Assembly (NCBI GenBank): GCA_030836185.1
Contig: JAURQH010000006.1
Location: 1 to 63,090 of the forward strand
DNA length: 63,090 bases
Source of the DNA: Planctomycetota bacterium
GTDB lineage: Bacteria; Planctomycetota; Planctomycetia; Planctomycetales; Planctomycetaceae
Direction: 5' to 3'
Made by a program: the position numbers and the translations under genes. The notes under the pieces were generated by a model. The model was not told the origin of the DNA. It did no database searches and was given only the letters and a program-made list of their open reading frames with translations. Of this stretch, positions 56,729 to 63,090 are shown one piece after another. Each line of letters starts with the position of its first letter. Within the stretch, counting starts at the first letter, position 1.

Positions 56729-57349
56729 GTGGTAACCAGCGAAATTAAGGCCAAGCAGCCAGCCTTCCTCCGTGACCCGGACGTTGCGCTGATGCTGCGC
56801 GTGAAAGCTGGGGACGACGAGGCCTTTGGTAAATTGGTGGCCGGATATCAGGATCGACTGATTGGACTCTTCTACCACTTGGTGCGAGATCGGTCGGCTG
56901 CAGAAGATTTAGCGCAGGAAACTTTTTTGCGAATCTACCGTGCCAGAAATGGTTACGAACCTCGCGCGAAATTTTCCACGTGGTTGTTTCACATTGCCAA
57001 TAATCTTGCCAGTAATAAGAGACGCGATAAGGGACGGCGTAAAGAAGTCAAGTTGAACCCTTCGGACTCCGGCCCACTTGGGGCACGACCCGAAGAACAG
57101 ATACTCAAAGATAAATCGGCGTTGATGCCGACGCGTCAAGTGGATAAGTCGGAACTGCAATCCATCGTGCAGGACGCACTTTCGGAACTCAATGAACGCC
57201 AACAAATGGCGGTTCTCTTGAATAAGTTTGAAGGGATGAGTTATGCCGACATTGCCGACACGATGGAAATGACGCCGGCAGCGGTGAAATCGTTATTGTC
57301 TCGTGCACGCGAAACCTTGCGTGAGAAATTGGAATCGTACGTGAAATAG
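56729..57349 (+). CDS. ECF-type RNA polymerase sigma factor
   Basis: A 206-residue sigma factor. Region 2 covers about residues 40-105 (YQDRLIGLFYHLVRDRSAAEDLAQETFLRIYRA in two parts, then KFSTWLFHIANNLASNKRR). A charged linker follows, and region 4 lies at about 150-200 (LSELNERQQMAVLLNKFEGMSYADIA, AAVKSLLSRARETLREKL). It begins with GTG at 56729. The next gene, 29 bases away, has the layout of its anti-sigma factor, and the one after that a periplasmic partner. Confidence 0.94.
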   Translation: MVTSEIKAKQPAFLRDPDVALMLRVKAGDDEAFGKLVAGYQDRLIGLFYHLVRDRSAAEDLAQETFLRIYRARNGYEPRAKFSTWLFHIANNLASNKRRDKGRRKEVKLNPSDSGPLGARPEEQILKDKSALMPTRQVDKSELQSIVQDALSELNERQQMAVLLNKFEGMSYADIADTMEMTPAAVKSLLSRARETLREKLESYVK

Positions 57350-57378
57350 GTGACTCCCAATCAAGGTTGGGGAAGATT

Positions 57379-57882
57379 ATGGACAAAATCAGTCGACTCA
57401 AATCTGAACAGCGAGAAGATCTCGTCGCCTATCTCGATGGCGAGTTGGATGGCGAGCAATCGCGCGCCATCGATCAGGCGCTGGTGGGTAGCCCAGTGGC
57501 TCGTCACGAAGTCGAAATGTTGACCCGCACTTGGGAAATGCTCGACCTGCTGCCTGCAGAAAAAGCACCAGAGACGTTTACTCACACGACGATGCAAACG
57601 GTTCTACTCGAAGAAAAAACAGAACCCAGCGTCAGTTTGGATCAATATTATCCGCAAGTGAGGCTGGTTGGCATGGCCTTTATCTGGTTGGCGGGAGTCT
57701 CAGTTGCTTCGTGGCTGGGCTTTACGATCTCCAATCGCTGGGTTCAAAATCCGACCGATCAACTCGTCGAAGACCTTCCCGTCATTCAGAATCTGGAGTT
57801 GTACGAGTCGCTCGATATTGAAGTTGGCACGGGAGTCGAACTTCTCAAAGAGCTCGAACGAACCGGAGCGATCAATGAATAA
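57379..57882 (+). CDS. Single-pass anti-sigma-like protein without zinc-finger motif
   Basis: A 167-residue protein. The N-terminal about 50 residues (SEQREDLVAYLDGELDGEQS) resemble the fold of anti-sigma domains but lack the HxxxCxxC zinc ligands of ZAS proteins. One transmembrane helix (LVGMAFIWLAGVSVASWLGF, about 95-115) separates it from a short periplasmic tail. It follows the ECF gene and overlaps the next gene by eight bases, so the three form an operon. The role as anti-sigma is inferred from order and topology. GGGGAAGA precedes the ATG at 57379. Confidence 0.8.
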   Translation: MDKISRLKSEQREDLVAYLDGELDGEQSRAIDQALVGSPVARHEVEMLTRTWEMLDLLPAEKAPETFTHTTMQTVLLEEKTEPSVSLDQYYPQVRLVGMAFIWLAGVSVASWLGFTISNRWVQNPTDQLVEDLPVIQNLELYESLDIEVGTGVELLKELERTGAINE

Positions 57883-59101
57883 TGCCACTCGCAAGAAGTC
57901 ACGATTTCTCACTCCCGCATGGATGATGTTCGGATCGGCTTTGTTGTGTGTTGTATTGGTTCCCGTATTGCATGCAGCCATGAACCAATCCGGGCTGCGG
58001 GCCGAGCGTTTGCAAGAGCTGCGGTTGATGACTGCTAGTGAACGGCTACGAATCGAGCATCAATTTGAACGGTTCCAAAAAATGTCCCCCGCCGATCAGC
58101 AACGGTATCGGGATTTGCACAATCAATTAAATGGTGAGCAGGTCGCGCTGAAAACGACTTTGGCGGATTACAAAGATTTTCTGGTTTCGTTAAATCCTGT
58201 TGAGCGTGGAGAAATCGAACAAAAGTCAGATTTGAATCAACGTGTTTTAACGATCAAGCGAATTCAGGAAGAACGTGAATATCGACAACAACAACTCGAT
58301 CTCGGTCTCGCCGAAGCTGATCAACGTCGATCCTCATTTTTGCAGGAAATGAATCGGCACGGAGGCGGTCAGAAACTCAGCGATGATGACATGCAAGCAA
58401 TTGGGGCTGTGATTCAAGCGAATCTCCCGACGAATCCCAGTCAAAAAGCCAGCTTTGAAAAGTCGGAAGCAGCAACACGGTATGCTTTGGTTCTCACGGC
58501 AGCCTTGAAAACTTGGGAGCCAAAGCCAACCGGCGTGAACCGACAACCGTTTCCTGAAGAAATAGTCGAGGAAATGGTGGGGGCCATCGAGAATGAAATA
58601 CTGCGATCAAAGCTACAAAAATTTCCGAAGAAAGAGTTTCAGATTTTCGCACTCGTCATGATGTCCGAGCGCGCGTTACTTTCAGAATATATGGAAGACG
58701 TACCGACAACTTCTAAGCTTCAGGAATTCCTGGAGACCCGCGATCCGGAAGAGAAAAAGAAGTTGATGCAAAAAGAGCCAGGGCAGATGTATTTTGACCT
58801 GGTGGAAGCATATCGAGATTTGAATCCCACTCCACTTTCCCAGTCAATCTCAGAATTAAGACAACAGATCCAAACCTATCGGGATGCCATGCGACCACCG
58901 CGTGGACCGGGTCGGGATGATGAACGTGGACCGGGGGGACGGCGAGGCCCCGGAGGATTTGGTGGGCGCGATTCAGAACCTGATCGGCCGGGAGGAAGAG
59001 AGAGGCCAAAACCGCCGGAAGGTCGCCAGCCCGAGCGTTCTCGGGACGGAGGGCCGCCGTTATTGGACCGATTAAAATCTCTTAAAGAGAATCGTGAGTG
59101 A
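57875..59101 (+). CDS. Exported helical protein of the sigma operon with Arg/Gly/Pro-rich tail
   Basis: A 408-residue protein. A membrane anchor or signal (about 12-33, MMFGSALLCVVLVPVLHAA) is followed by a long, charged helical domain with LMTASERLRIEHQFERFQ and MSPADQQRYRDLHNQL, similar in spirit to DUF3106/CpxP-like repeats. The last 60 residues are rich in Arg, Gly and Pro (GRDDERGPGGRRGPGGFGG) and probably disordered. It starts within the anti-sigma gene (eight-base overlap). A periplasmic stress-sensing role toward the sigma/anti-sigma pair is inferred from position only. Confidence 0.72.
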   Translation: MNNATRKKSRFLTPAWMMFGSALLCVVLVPVLHAAMNQSGLRAERLQELRLMTASERLRIEHQFERFQKMSPADQQRYRDLHNQLNGEQVALKTTLADYKDFLVSLNPVERGEIEQKSDLNQRVLTIKRIQEEREYRQQQLDLGLAEADQRRSSFLQEMNRHGGGQKLSDDDMQAIGAVIQANLPTNPSQKASFEKSEAATRYALVLTAALKTWEPKPTGVNRQPFPEEIVEEMVGAIENEILRSKLQKFPKKEFQIFALVMMSERALLSEYMEDVPTTSKLQEFLETRDPEEKKKLMQKEPGQMYFDLVEAYRDLNPTPLSQSISELRQQIQTYRDAMRPPRGPGRDDERGPGGRRGPGGFGGRDSEPDRPGGRERPKPPEGRQPERSRDGGPPLLDRLKSLKENRE

Positions 59102-59133
59102 AAAAGCCCTCTTGGCTTAGCGCAAACTTTTAC

Positions 59134-59162
59134 TTGACATGCATATATGTACCCCTTAGGGT
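59134..59162 (+). promoter_or_regulatory. Candidate promoter with consensus -35
   Basis: TTGACA at 59134-59139 is a perfect sigma70 -35 hexamer. Seventeen bases later TAGGGT (59157-59162) is a weak -10. If used, transcription begins after 59165 and excludes the ATG at 59147 as the next gene's start. Confidence 0.3.
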
Positions 59163-59203
59163 ATGGACTCTTCATTGTTCACCTCTTCAAGATGGGCCAC
59201 AGC

Positions 59204-60415
59204 ATGTCTTCTAATTCATCAAATCGCCCCTCTCGTTCGTTTAAGGATTTCCAGGCACTTGCTCTCGGTTTGTTTTTGGGCATGTTGACTGTCGGTCTCG
59301 GTTATTTGGTCGTTGTTAAGTTTGCCACACCAGAAGAATTACCCGATGAACGACCACAGTTCGCTGAGAAAACGGATGTTGCCACGAATCAATTGCTTGC
59401 TGATTCCAAATCGCCCACAGAAAAGCCAGGTGATTCAACTCAGACAGATACGACCAGCACACTTCCTGAGATGGCCACTGATGAGAAGCAAGAGGTAGAA
59501 GTTGCCAGTGAGGAAAAAGCTCTCGTCGTGGAGTCCTCGTCTTCGGGAGAACCGACAGTCGATCCAGAGGAGACAGTCGACTCTCCCAGCGATGTGAAAG
59601 AAGTCATCGTCTCAGAATCCAAAACGCAGGCTTCGGAAAAATTTCCTGTTGATTCCAACACGCCAGTTGAGAAGGGTTCTGAAGAAACGACGCCGGATTC
59701 CAATCAGAGTTCAGCGACTCAGGAGGCTCCTTCGACGAATGAGGACAAGAAAGACTCCGAAGCAGAAAAGAAACCTCGCGAAGATGTTAAACTCTCCAAA
59801 AAGAAATGGACGACACTGGTACTCTTACCTGCAAATCAGCCTGGGGAGTCTCCAATCCCAGAAGACTTTCCAGTCTGGAATTTCCCCAAAAATTACTCTT
59901 TTTCTGGTGATAAGTTCGATCAGCATCGATTGGGCAGTTTTAGTGTTGACGGGGAGTTCATTATTCGGAATGGCTATATCGTGCGAGAATTTGGAAAAGA
60001 CGCGCTGCTCCGTCTGCCGATAGCCAAAGACTTTGATCTGGAAGGAATTATCGCCATTCAGGACAAAGGAGGTTGGATGATTCTGGTAGGTTGGGACATC
60101 GAAGCCAAGTCTGGTTACGCGATTTATAACACTCAACTTGTCCAAGGCGGACATTGGTTTTTGGTCGAAATTAAAGATGGAAAAGCTGTTGAATTTTCCG
60201 TCAAAAAACTGGTGGCACACGAAACCAAGGGGCTAGGACCGTTGCGTTTGCGTGTTGATAACAAAAAAGTCTCGATGCAAGCTGCGGGGGCGTATCTGTT
60301 CCGCGATGTTCCGCTCCCCAATTATCAGGAAGGGCATGTCGCCATTGGCACGTTTAATCCCAACTATGGCCCGCGCCAAATCGGGATCAAATCATTGCGG
60401 ATGATGTTACGTTGA
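59204..60415 (+). CDS. Membrane-anchored protein with acidic linker and jelly-roll-like domain
   Basis: About 403 residues. The N-terminal helix (ALALGLFLGMLTVGLGYLVV) anchors it. Residues about 50-200 are Glu/Ser/Thr/Pro-rich and disordered. From about 210 a beta-sandwich of the laminin-G/DUF1080 type appears: WNFPKNYSF, FIIRNGYIVREFG, GGWMILVGWDIEAKSGYAIY and VAIGTFNPNYGPRQIGIKSL. The start could also be 59192; neither has a clear ribosome site. The adjacent gene encodes a related sandwich protein, suggesting duplication or a two-component surface unit. Confidence 0.72.
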   Translation: MSSNSSNRPSRSFKDFQALALGLFLGMLTVGLGYLVVVKFATPEELPDERPQFAEKTDVATNQLLADSKSPTEKPGDSTQTDTTSTLPEMATDEKQEVEVASEEKALVVESSSSGEPTVDPEETVDSPSDVKEVIVSESKTQASEKFPVDSNTPVEKGSEETTPDSNQSSATQEAPSTNEDKKDSEAEKKPREDVKLSKKKWTTLVLLPANQPGESPIPEDFPVWNFPKNYSFSGDKFDQHRLGSFSVDGEFIIRNGYIVREFGKDALLRLPIAKDFDLEGIIAIQDKGGWMILVGWDIEAKSGYAIYNTQLVQGGHWFLVEIKDGKAVEFSVKKLVAHETKGLGPLRLRVDNKKVSMQAAGAYLFRDVPLPNYQEGHVAIGTFNPNYGPRQIGIKSLRMMLR

Positions 60416-60504
60416 TTGAAGAGTATCTGAAGCAATTTGCAATACAGTGAGTGGTGTTGCATGATAATTCGATCAACACCTTTCTATTTTGTGAGGATCA
60501 ATCC

Positions 60505-61194
60505 ATGTCCCGACTTTTGATGATGAGTATTCTGCTTTGGTTCGTTCATTGTTCTATTGAAGTCTTCGCGGAAGATGCAAGTTGTGGCAACAACAAATCA
60601 GCTCTGCTTATCAGCGAAGATTTCTCTGCCGGTTCGCAGCAGTGGACACCGACCGACAAAACCGCTTGGAAACTCAAAGCAGAAGACGATCATCAAGTCT
60701 ACGCGTTGATCAAAAAGAAAAGCAATTACGAACCACCCGTTCGGTCACCTTACAATCGTGCGATTCTCAAGGATGTGGTCGTTTCGGACTTTGTGATGGA
60801 GGTGAAATTTCGTTCCACGATTCCCGATTATAATCACCGTTCACTCTGTCTGTTCTTTGGTTATCAGGACGAATCTCATTTCTATTACGTTCACTTTGGC
60901 AAGAAAACCGACGATCATGCCAATCAGATCTTCATTGTCAACGAAAAACCACGTACGAAGATTTCGACAAAAACGACGCCGGGAACTCCGTGGGACGACG
61001 AATGGCATCACGCCCGCATCGAGCGTTCGGTCAAGACCGGTGAGATCAAGGTTTACTTCGACGACATGAAAACACCCGTGATGACGGCGACCGACAAGAC
61101 ATTTGCCTGGGGGCAAATCGGCATCGGATCGTTCGACGACACGGGTGATTTCGCGACGGTGAAATTATGGGGTGAGCAGGTCGAAAAGGAATAG
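60505..61194 (+). CDS. Secreted DUF1080-like (laminin-G-like) protein
   Basis: About 229 residues with a signal peptide (LLMMSILLWFVHCSIEVFA). The rest is one beta-sandwich: ISEDFSAGSQQWTPTDKTAWKL, VMEVKFRSTIPDYNHRSLCLFF, WHHARIERSVKTGEIKVYFDD, FAWGQIGIGSFDDTGDFATV. This pattern is that of DUF1080/3-keto-disaccharide hydrolase-like domains common in planctomycetes. GAGGA lies seven bases before the ATG at 60505. It is convergent with the next lipoprotein gene, and 89 bases separate it from the related gene before it. Confidence 0.83.
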   Translation: MSRLLMMSILLWFVHCSIEVFAEDASCGNNKSALLISEDFSAGSQQWTPTDKTAWKLKAEDDHQVYALIKKKSNYEPPVRSPYNRAILKDVVVSDFVMEVKFRSTIPDYNHRSLCLFFGYQDESHFYYVHFGKKTDDHANQIFIVNEKPRTKISTKTTPGTPWDDEWHHARIERSVKTGEIKVYFDDMKTPVMTATDKTFAWGQIGIGSFDDTGDFATVKLWGEQVEKE

Positions 61195-61203
61195 ATTCCT
61201 CAG

Positions 61204-61644
61204 TTACTTTTCCAAGTCAAAAGTAAACTTGTTTTCTCCATCCGCAGTGACGTCAGCGGTGAGGCCACTCGTGTTTTGATTGACATATTTTCCCGGGACG
61301 GCCGATTCAGAGTTTGGGTCCGGCACGCTGTAGGCGTCTTCGGAATTGATCTCACCTGACATTGTGTTATCAGCCATGACTGTCACTTTATGTGAGCCAA
61401 TCTTGGCTCCGTCCCCAGGCTCTTTTGTCATTAAGGTGAAATGGCCAGAGTCATCGGTTCGCCCCGTTGCCGGTCGTCCCGATTCGGGATGAAAAGTTAC
61501 AACGGCGTTGGGAAGCGGGGAGCCATCGAGATTCACTGTCCCCTCAGCAGGAGCCAAGTCGAGGGCGGGGCCATCTGCCCCACCACAGCCAATCGCAATT
61601 AGCGAGAATAAACAAAGCGAGAAAGCGAGTCGCAAGCGCAGCAT
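61204..61644 (-). CDS. Lipoprotein with transthyretin-like domain, DUF1559 partner
   Basis: A 146-residue protein. The leader LAFSLCLFSLIAIGC ends in a lipobox. The domain AEGTVNLDGSPLPNAVVTFHPESG, TGRTDDSGHFTLMTKEPGDG, IGSHKVTVMA is the same small carboxypeptidase-regulatory/transthyretin type as at 19502. The ATG at 61644 has AAAGGTGA before it, better than an upstream GTG at 61653. It follows the DUF1559 gene on the same strand after 112 bases that include a hairpin. Confidence 0.88.
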   Translation of the reverse strand: MLRLRLAFSLCLFSLIAIGCGGADGPALDLAPAEGTVNLDGSPLPNAVVTFHPESGRPATGRTDDSGHFTLMTKEPGDGAKIGSHKVTVMADNTMSGEINSEDAYSVPDPNSESAVPGKYVNQNTSGLTADVTADGENKFTFDLEK

Positions 61645-61696
61645 GATCGTCACCTTTGATGTCTATTTTAGAATGAAGAACTGAAAGAAAAGCAAG

Positions 61697-61740
61697 GAAC
61701 TTCGAAAGTCGATCAGAGACCCACTTCCGAAGTTCGTTTT
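61697..61740 (-). terminator. Hairpin between DUF1559 and lipoprotein genes
   Basis: GAACTTCG (61697-61704) and CGAAGTTC (61728-61735) form an 8-bp stem. On the minus strand it is followed by CTTGCTTTTCTTTC. It may partly terminate after the DUF1559 gene and set the ratio to the downstream lipoprotein gene. Confidence 0.5.
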
Positions 61741-61756
61741 ATCAAGTGTTAAGCGA

Positions 61757-62764
61757 TTAAAAAGCACCGATGGTTTCACCACCATCAATGGTTCCCAACC
61801 CGCGGTAAGTATCCAAGTCAATATTCTCACTGACGAAGCGGACGGCACCGTCGGCCATCAAAAATTGGCCACCACCAACATGTTCACTCATAAATGAATA
61901 ATTGTTGGGCCAGTCCGTATAACAGGCTGTTAGAGCTTGAGCTTTTCCGAGACCAGCCCCACCCGGACACAATGCAGGTTGATTAAGTGGAACAGCCGTG
62001 GTAGCGGTAACGCCGTTGAAATGCCACCACCAAGTGTGATTACTCCAACGAGGGACCGCTTCGCCCACGGCAAAGCTGTTGCTCGTTCCATCTTTCACCT
62101 GTGCCATTGAAGTCGAATACCCAAACCCAGAGCCTCGCATGATCATGCCATTGCCTCGATCAAGGCCATGGTTAGAGACACCCCAACGAGTGCTATTCCA
62201 ACCCGAGGCGTTGCTAGTGGCAAAAGGACCCCAGCCCCAGTTTGCCCCGGCACAGGCCTTGTAGTTATTAACGGCCAAGAAAATTCCACCATTAATGTTA
62301 GCTCGGTTTTGTTGCTTAGCATCGCCACCGCTTGACGGACAACGAAAGGTTGTGAGCACAGTCTGCGCGATTGCCAAGTTACTTGGGGAGGCAGGAGTAT
62401 TAGTGTAGGGGAGTGGTGCTCGGGGGTCGTCACCTAACCCCGCATCCATATCGATTTGATTGTAAAGTGGGGCTTGATCGATATACGGCAAGATGAAGGT
62501 AATCCAACTGCGACTGAAACGATGAGGTTCTCCGTAAGGTGAACTCGGGGAATTAAATCCAAAGTTTGTGGGAAACACCGTGAAGGTGTCATGGTAATTG
62601 TGAATTGCCAGTCCAATCTGTTTGAGATTGTTTTTGCAACTACTGCGGCGAGCCGCTTCGCGGGCCTGTTGGACTGCAGGAAGGAGTAAAGCTACCAGAA
62701 CGGCGATGATGGCGATGACCACCAGCAGTTCAATTAGCGTGAAACCTTTTTTGTGGGTGTGCAT
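61757..62764 (-). CDS. DUF1559 pseudopilin-like protein
   Basis: A 335-residue protein. It begins [20 protein letters not shown], with the prepilin-type Gly-Phe cleavage site, and shares the [20 protein letters not shown] block with the protein at 18210. The body is more divergent, and the C-terminus has [20 protein letters not shown]. It is the second DUF1559 in the window and is followed by a matching lipoprotein, unlike the first copy where the lipoprotein is divergent. Upstream 186 bases reach the IS edge at 62951, so its promoter lies next to the insertion. Confidence 0.94.
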   Translation of the reverse strand: MHTHKKGFTLIELLVVIAIIAVLVALLLPAVQQAREAARRSSCKNNLKQIGLAIHNYHDTFTVFPTNFGFNSPSSPYGEPHRFSRSWITFILPYIDQAPLYNQIDMDAGLGDDPRAPLPYTNTPASPSNLAIAQTVLTTFRCPSSGGDAKQQNRANINGGIFLAVNNYKACAGANWGWGPFATSNASGWNSTRWGVSNHGLDRGNGMIMRGSGFGYSTSMAQVKDGTSNSFAVGEAVPRWSNHTWWWHFNGVTATTAVPLNQPALCPGGAGLGKAQALTACYTDWPNNYSFMSEHVGGGQFLMADGAVRFVSENIDLDTYRGLGTIDGGETIGAF

Positions 62765-62950
62765 GGAGAGAAACCTTTCATGAAGAACGAAATGAGTTTA
62801 AGAAATCTATAAACATCAGATGCGGTATATTGACCGTCAAGAATTGAAGGTCATGAAAACTTAACACATCTTAGAGAATACACCGCTATCAATCCAAGGT
62901 TTCTTTCGGAAAACAGTGGCTGAAAGTGGCCTGGATTGGTAAGGATCTGC

Positions 62951-63090
62951 TGCGGTAGACCAACAATGGCGGAGAACAAATGGAACCTTTATCATCCATT
63001 TGGAGGAAGCCCATGTCAAACAATTCTGCCAACCATTCCCACTCATCCGAGAAGCCAAAACGCACCAGACGCGTCTTCTCCGATGAGTTC
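62951..63090 (+). mobile_element. 5' end of an IS3-like insertion sequence (partial, right edge)
   Basis: This is the inverted twin of 1-139. Its tip TGCGGTAGACC starts at 62951, 186 bases upstream of the DUF1559 start codon. The element runs out of the window toward the right. No target duplication can be tested because the other end is missing. Confidence 0.75.
63013..63090 (+). CDS. IS3-family transposase OrfA, N-terminal fragment
   Basis: ATG at 63013 follows GGAGGA by five bases. The 26 codons to the window edge include EKPKRTRRVFSDEF, as in the N-terminus of IS3 OrfA proteins. The fragment is identical to the left-edge copy and cut by the window end. Confidence 0.72.
   Translation, partial: MSNNSANHSHSSEKPKRTRRVFSDEF

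Noticed and set aside
1-63090. tRNA, rRNA, CRISPR, integrase, toxin-antitoxin or restriction genes
   Set aside because: Looked for on both strands through gene families and repeats; none seen. No regular spacer-repeat array or att-like duplication was found.

Overview
The window looks like chromosomal DNA of a planctomycete (order Planctomycetales, moderate GC). The genus cannot be fixed from sequence alone. Lineage hallmarks are two DUF1559 pseudopilin-like proteins, a DUF1549/DUF1553 cytochrome protein next to a DUF1501 protein, an S1 sulfatase with EF-hands, two peptidase-MA-like (HExxH) proteins, two terpene-cyclase-like repeat proteins, a Hanks-type kinase and a PEP-CTERM protein. No tRNA, rRNA, CRISPR array, prophage or replication origin was seen.

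Both ends of the window are the same 139 bp in opposite orientation. Each is the 5' end of an IS3-like element (TG terminus, Shine-Dalgarno, start of orfA) pointing outward. The 62.8 kb between them is ordinary chromosome; the window probably ends where an assembly broke at a multicopy IS.

Layout. 0.5-7.4 kb: exported TPR-like protein, squalene-cyclase-repeat protein, HExxH protein, sulfatase. 7.8-12.5 kb: fasciclin protein with a strong terminator, purM, an ABC-2 permease without ATPase, family 5 uracil-DNA glycosylase, HdeD-like protein. 12.5-20 kb: an AroDE-like fusion that has lost its catalytic residues, a CehA-type metallohydrolase, DsrE protein, QueD/PTPS, a DUF1559 gene divergent from a lipoprotein gene. 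20-27.5 kb: gltD and gltB (glutamate synthase) with a LysR regulator whose promoter carries a perfect 17-bp palindrome. 28-37 kb: leftward cluster of CE15-like esterase, DUF1501, DUF1549/1553, TPR lipoprotein and ceramidase-like protein, with a repeat-rich 0.7-kb gap. 37-44.7 kb: rightward genes including a c-heme/cyclase-repeat protein, DUF1579, DUF3465, and a four-gene operon (CPHC thioredoxin, two small proteins, a membrane protein split by an in-frame TAG). 44.7-52 kb: Ser/Thr kinase, beta-helix protein, frameshifted GlsB-type gene, SGNH/MBOAT acylation pair, PEP-CTERM protein, ACT-domain protein. 52.6-63 kb: HExxH protein with RPPF tail, DMFase-like protein, EboE, an ECF sigma/anti-sigma/effector operon, two laminin-G-like proteins, and a second DUF1559/lipoprotein pair.

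The genes suggest a heterotroph that degrades sulfated or acylated polysaccharides, with central nitrogen assimilation, purine and pterin metabolism interspersed. The features most worth attention are the AroDE-like pseudoenzyme, the thioredoxin operon with its interrupted membrane gene, and the sigma/anti-sigma/effector operon. Start codons were moved from the longest open frame where a Shine-Dalgarno sequence or signal peptide argued for it.
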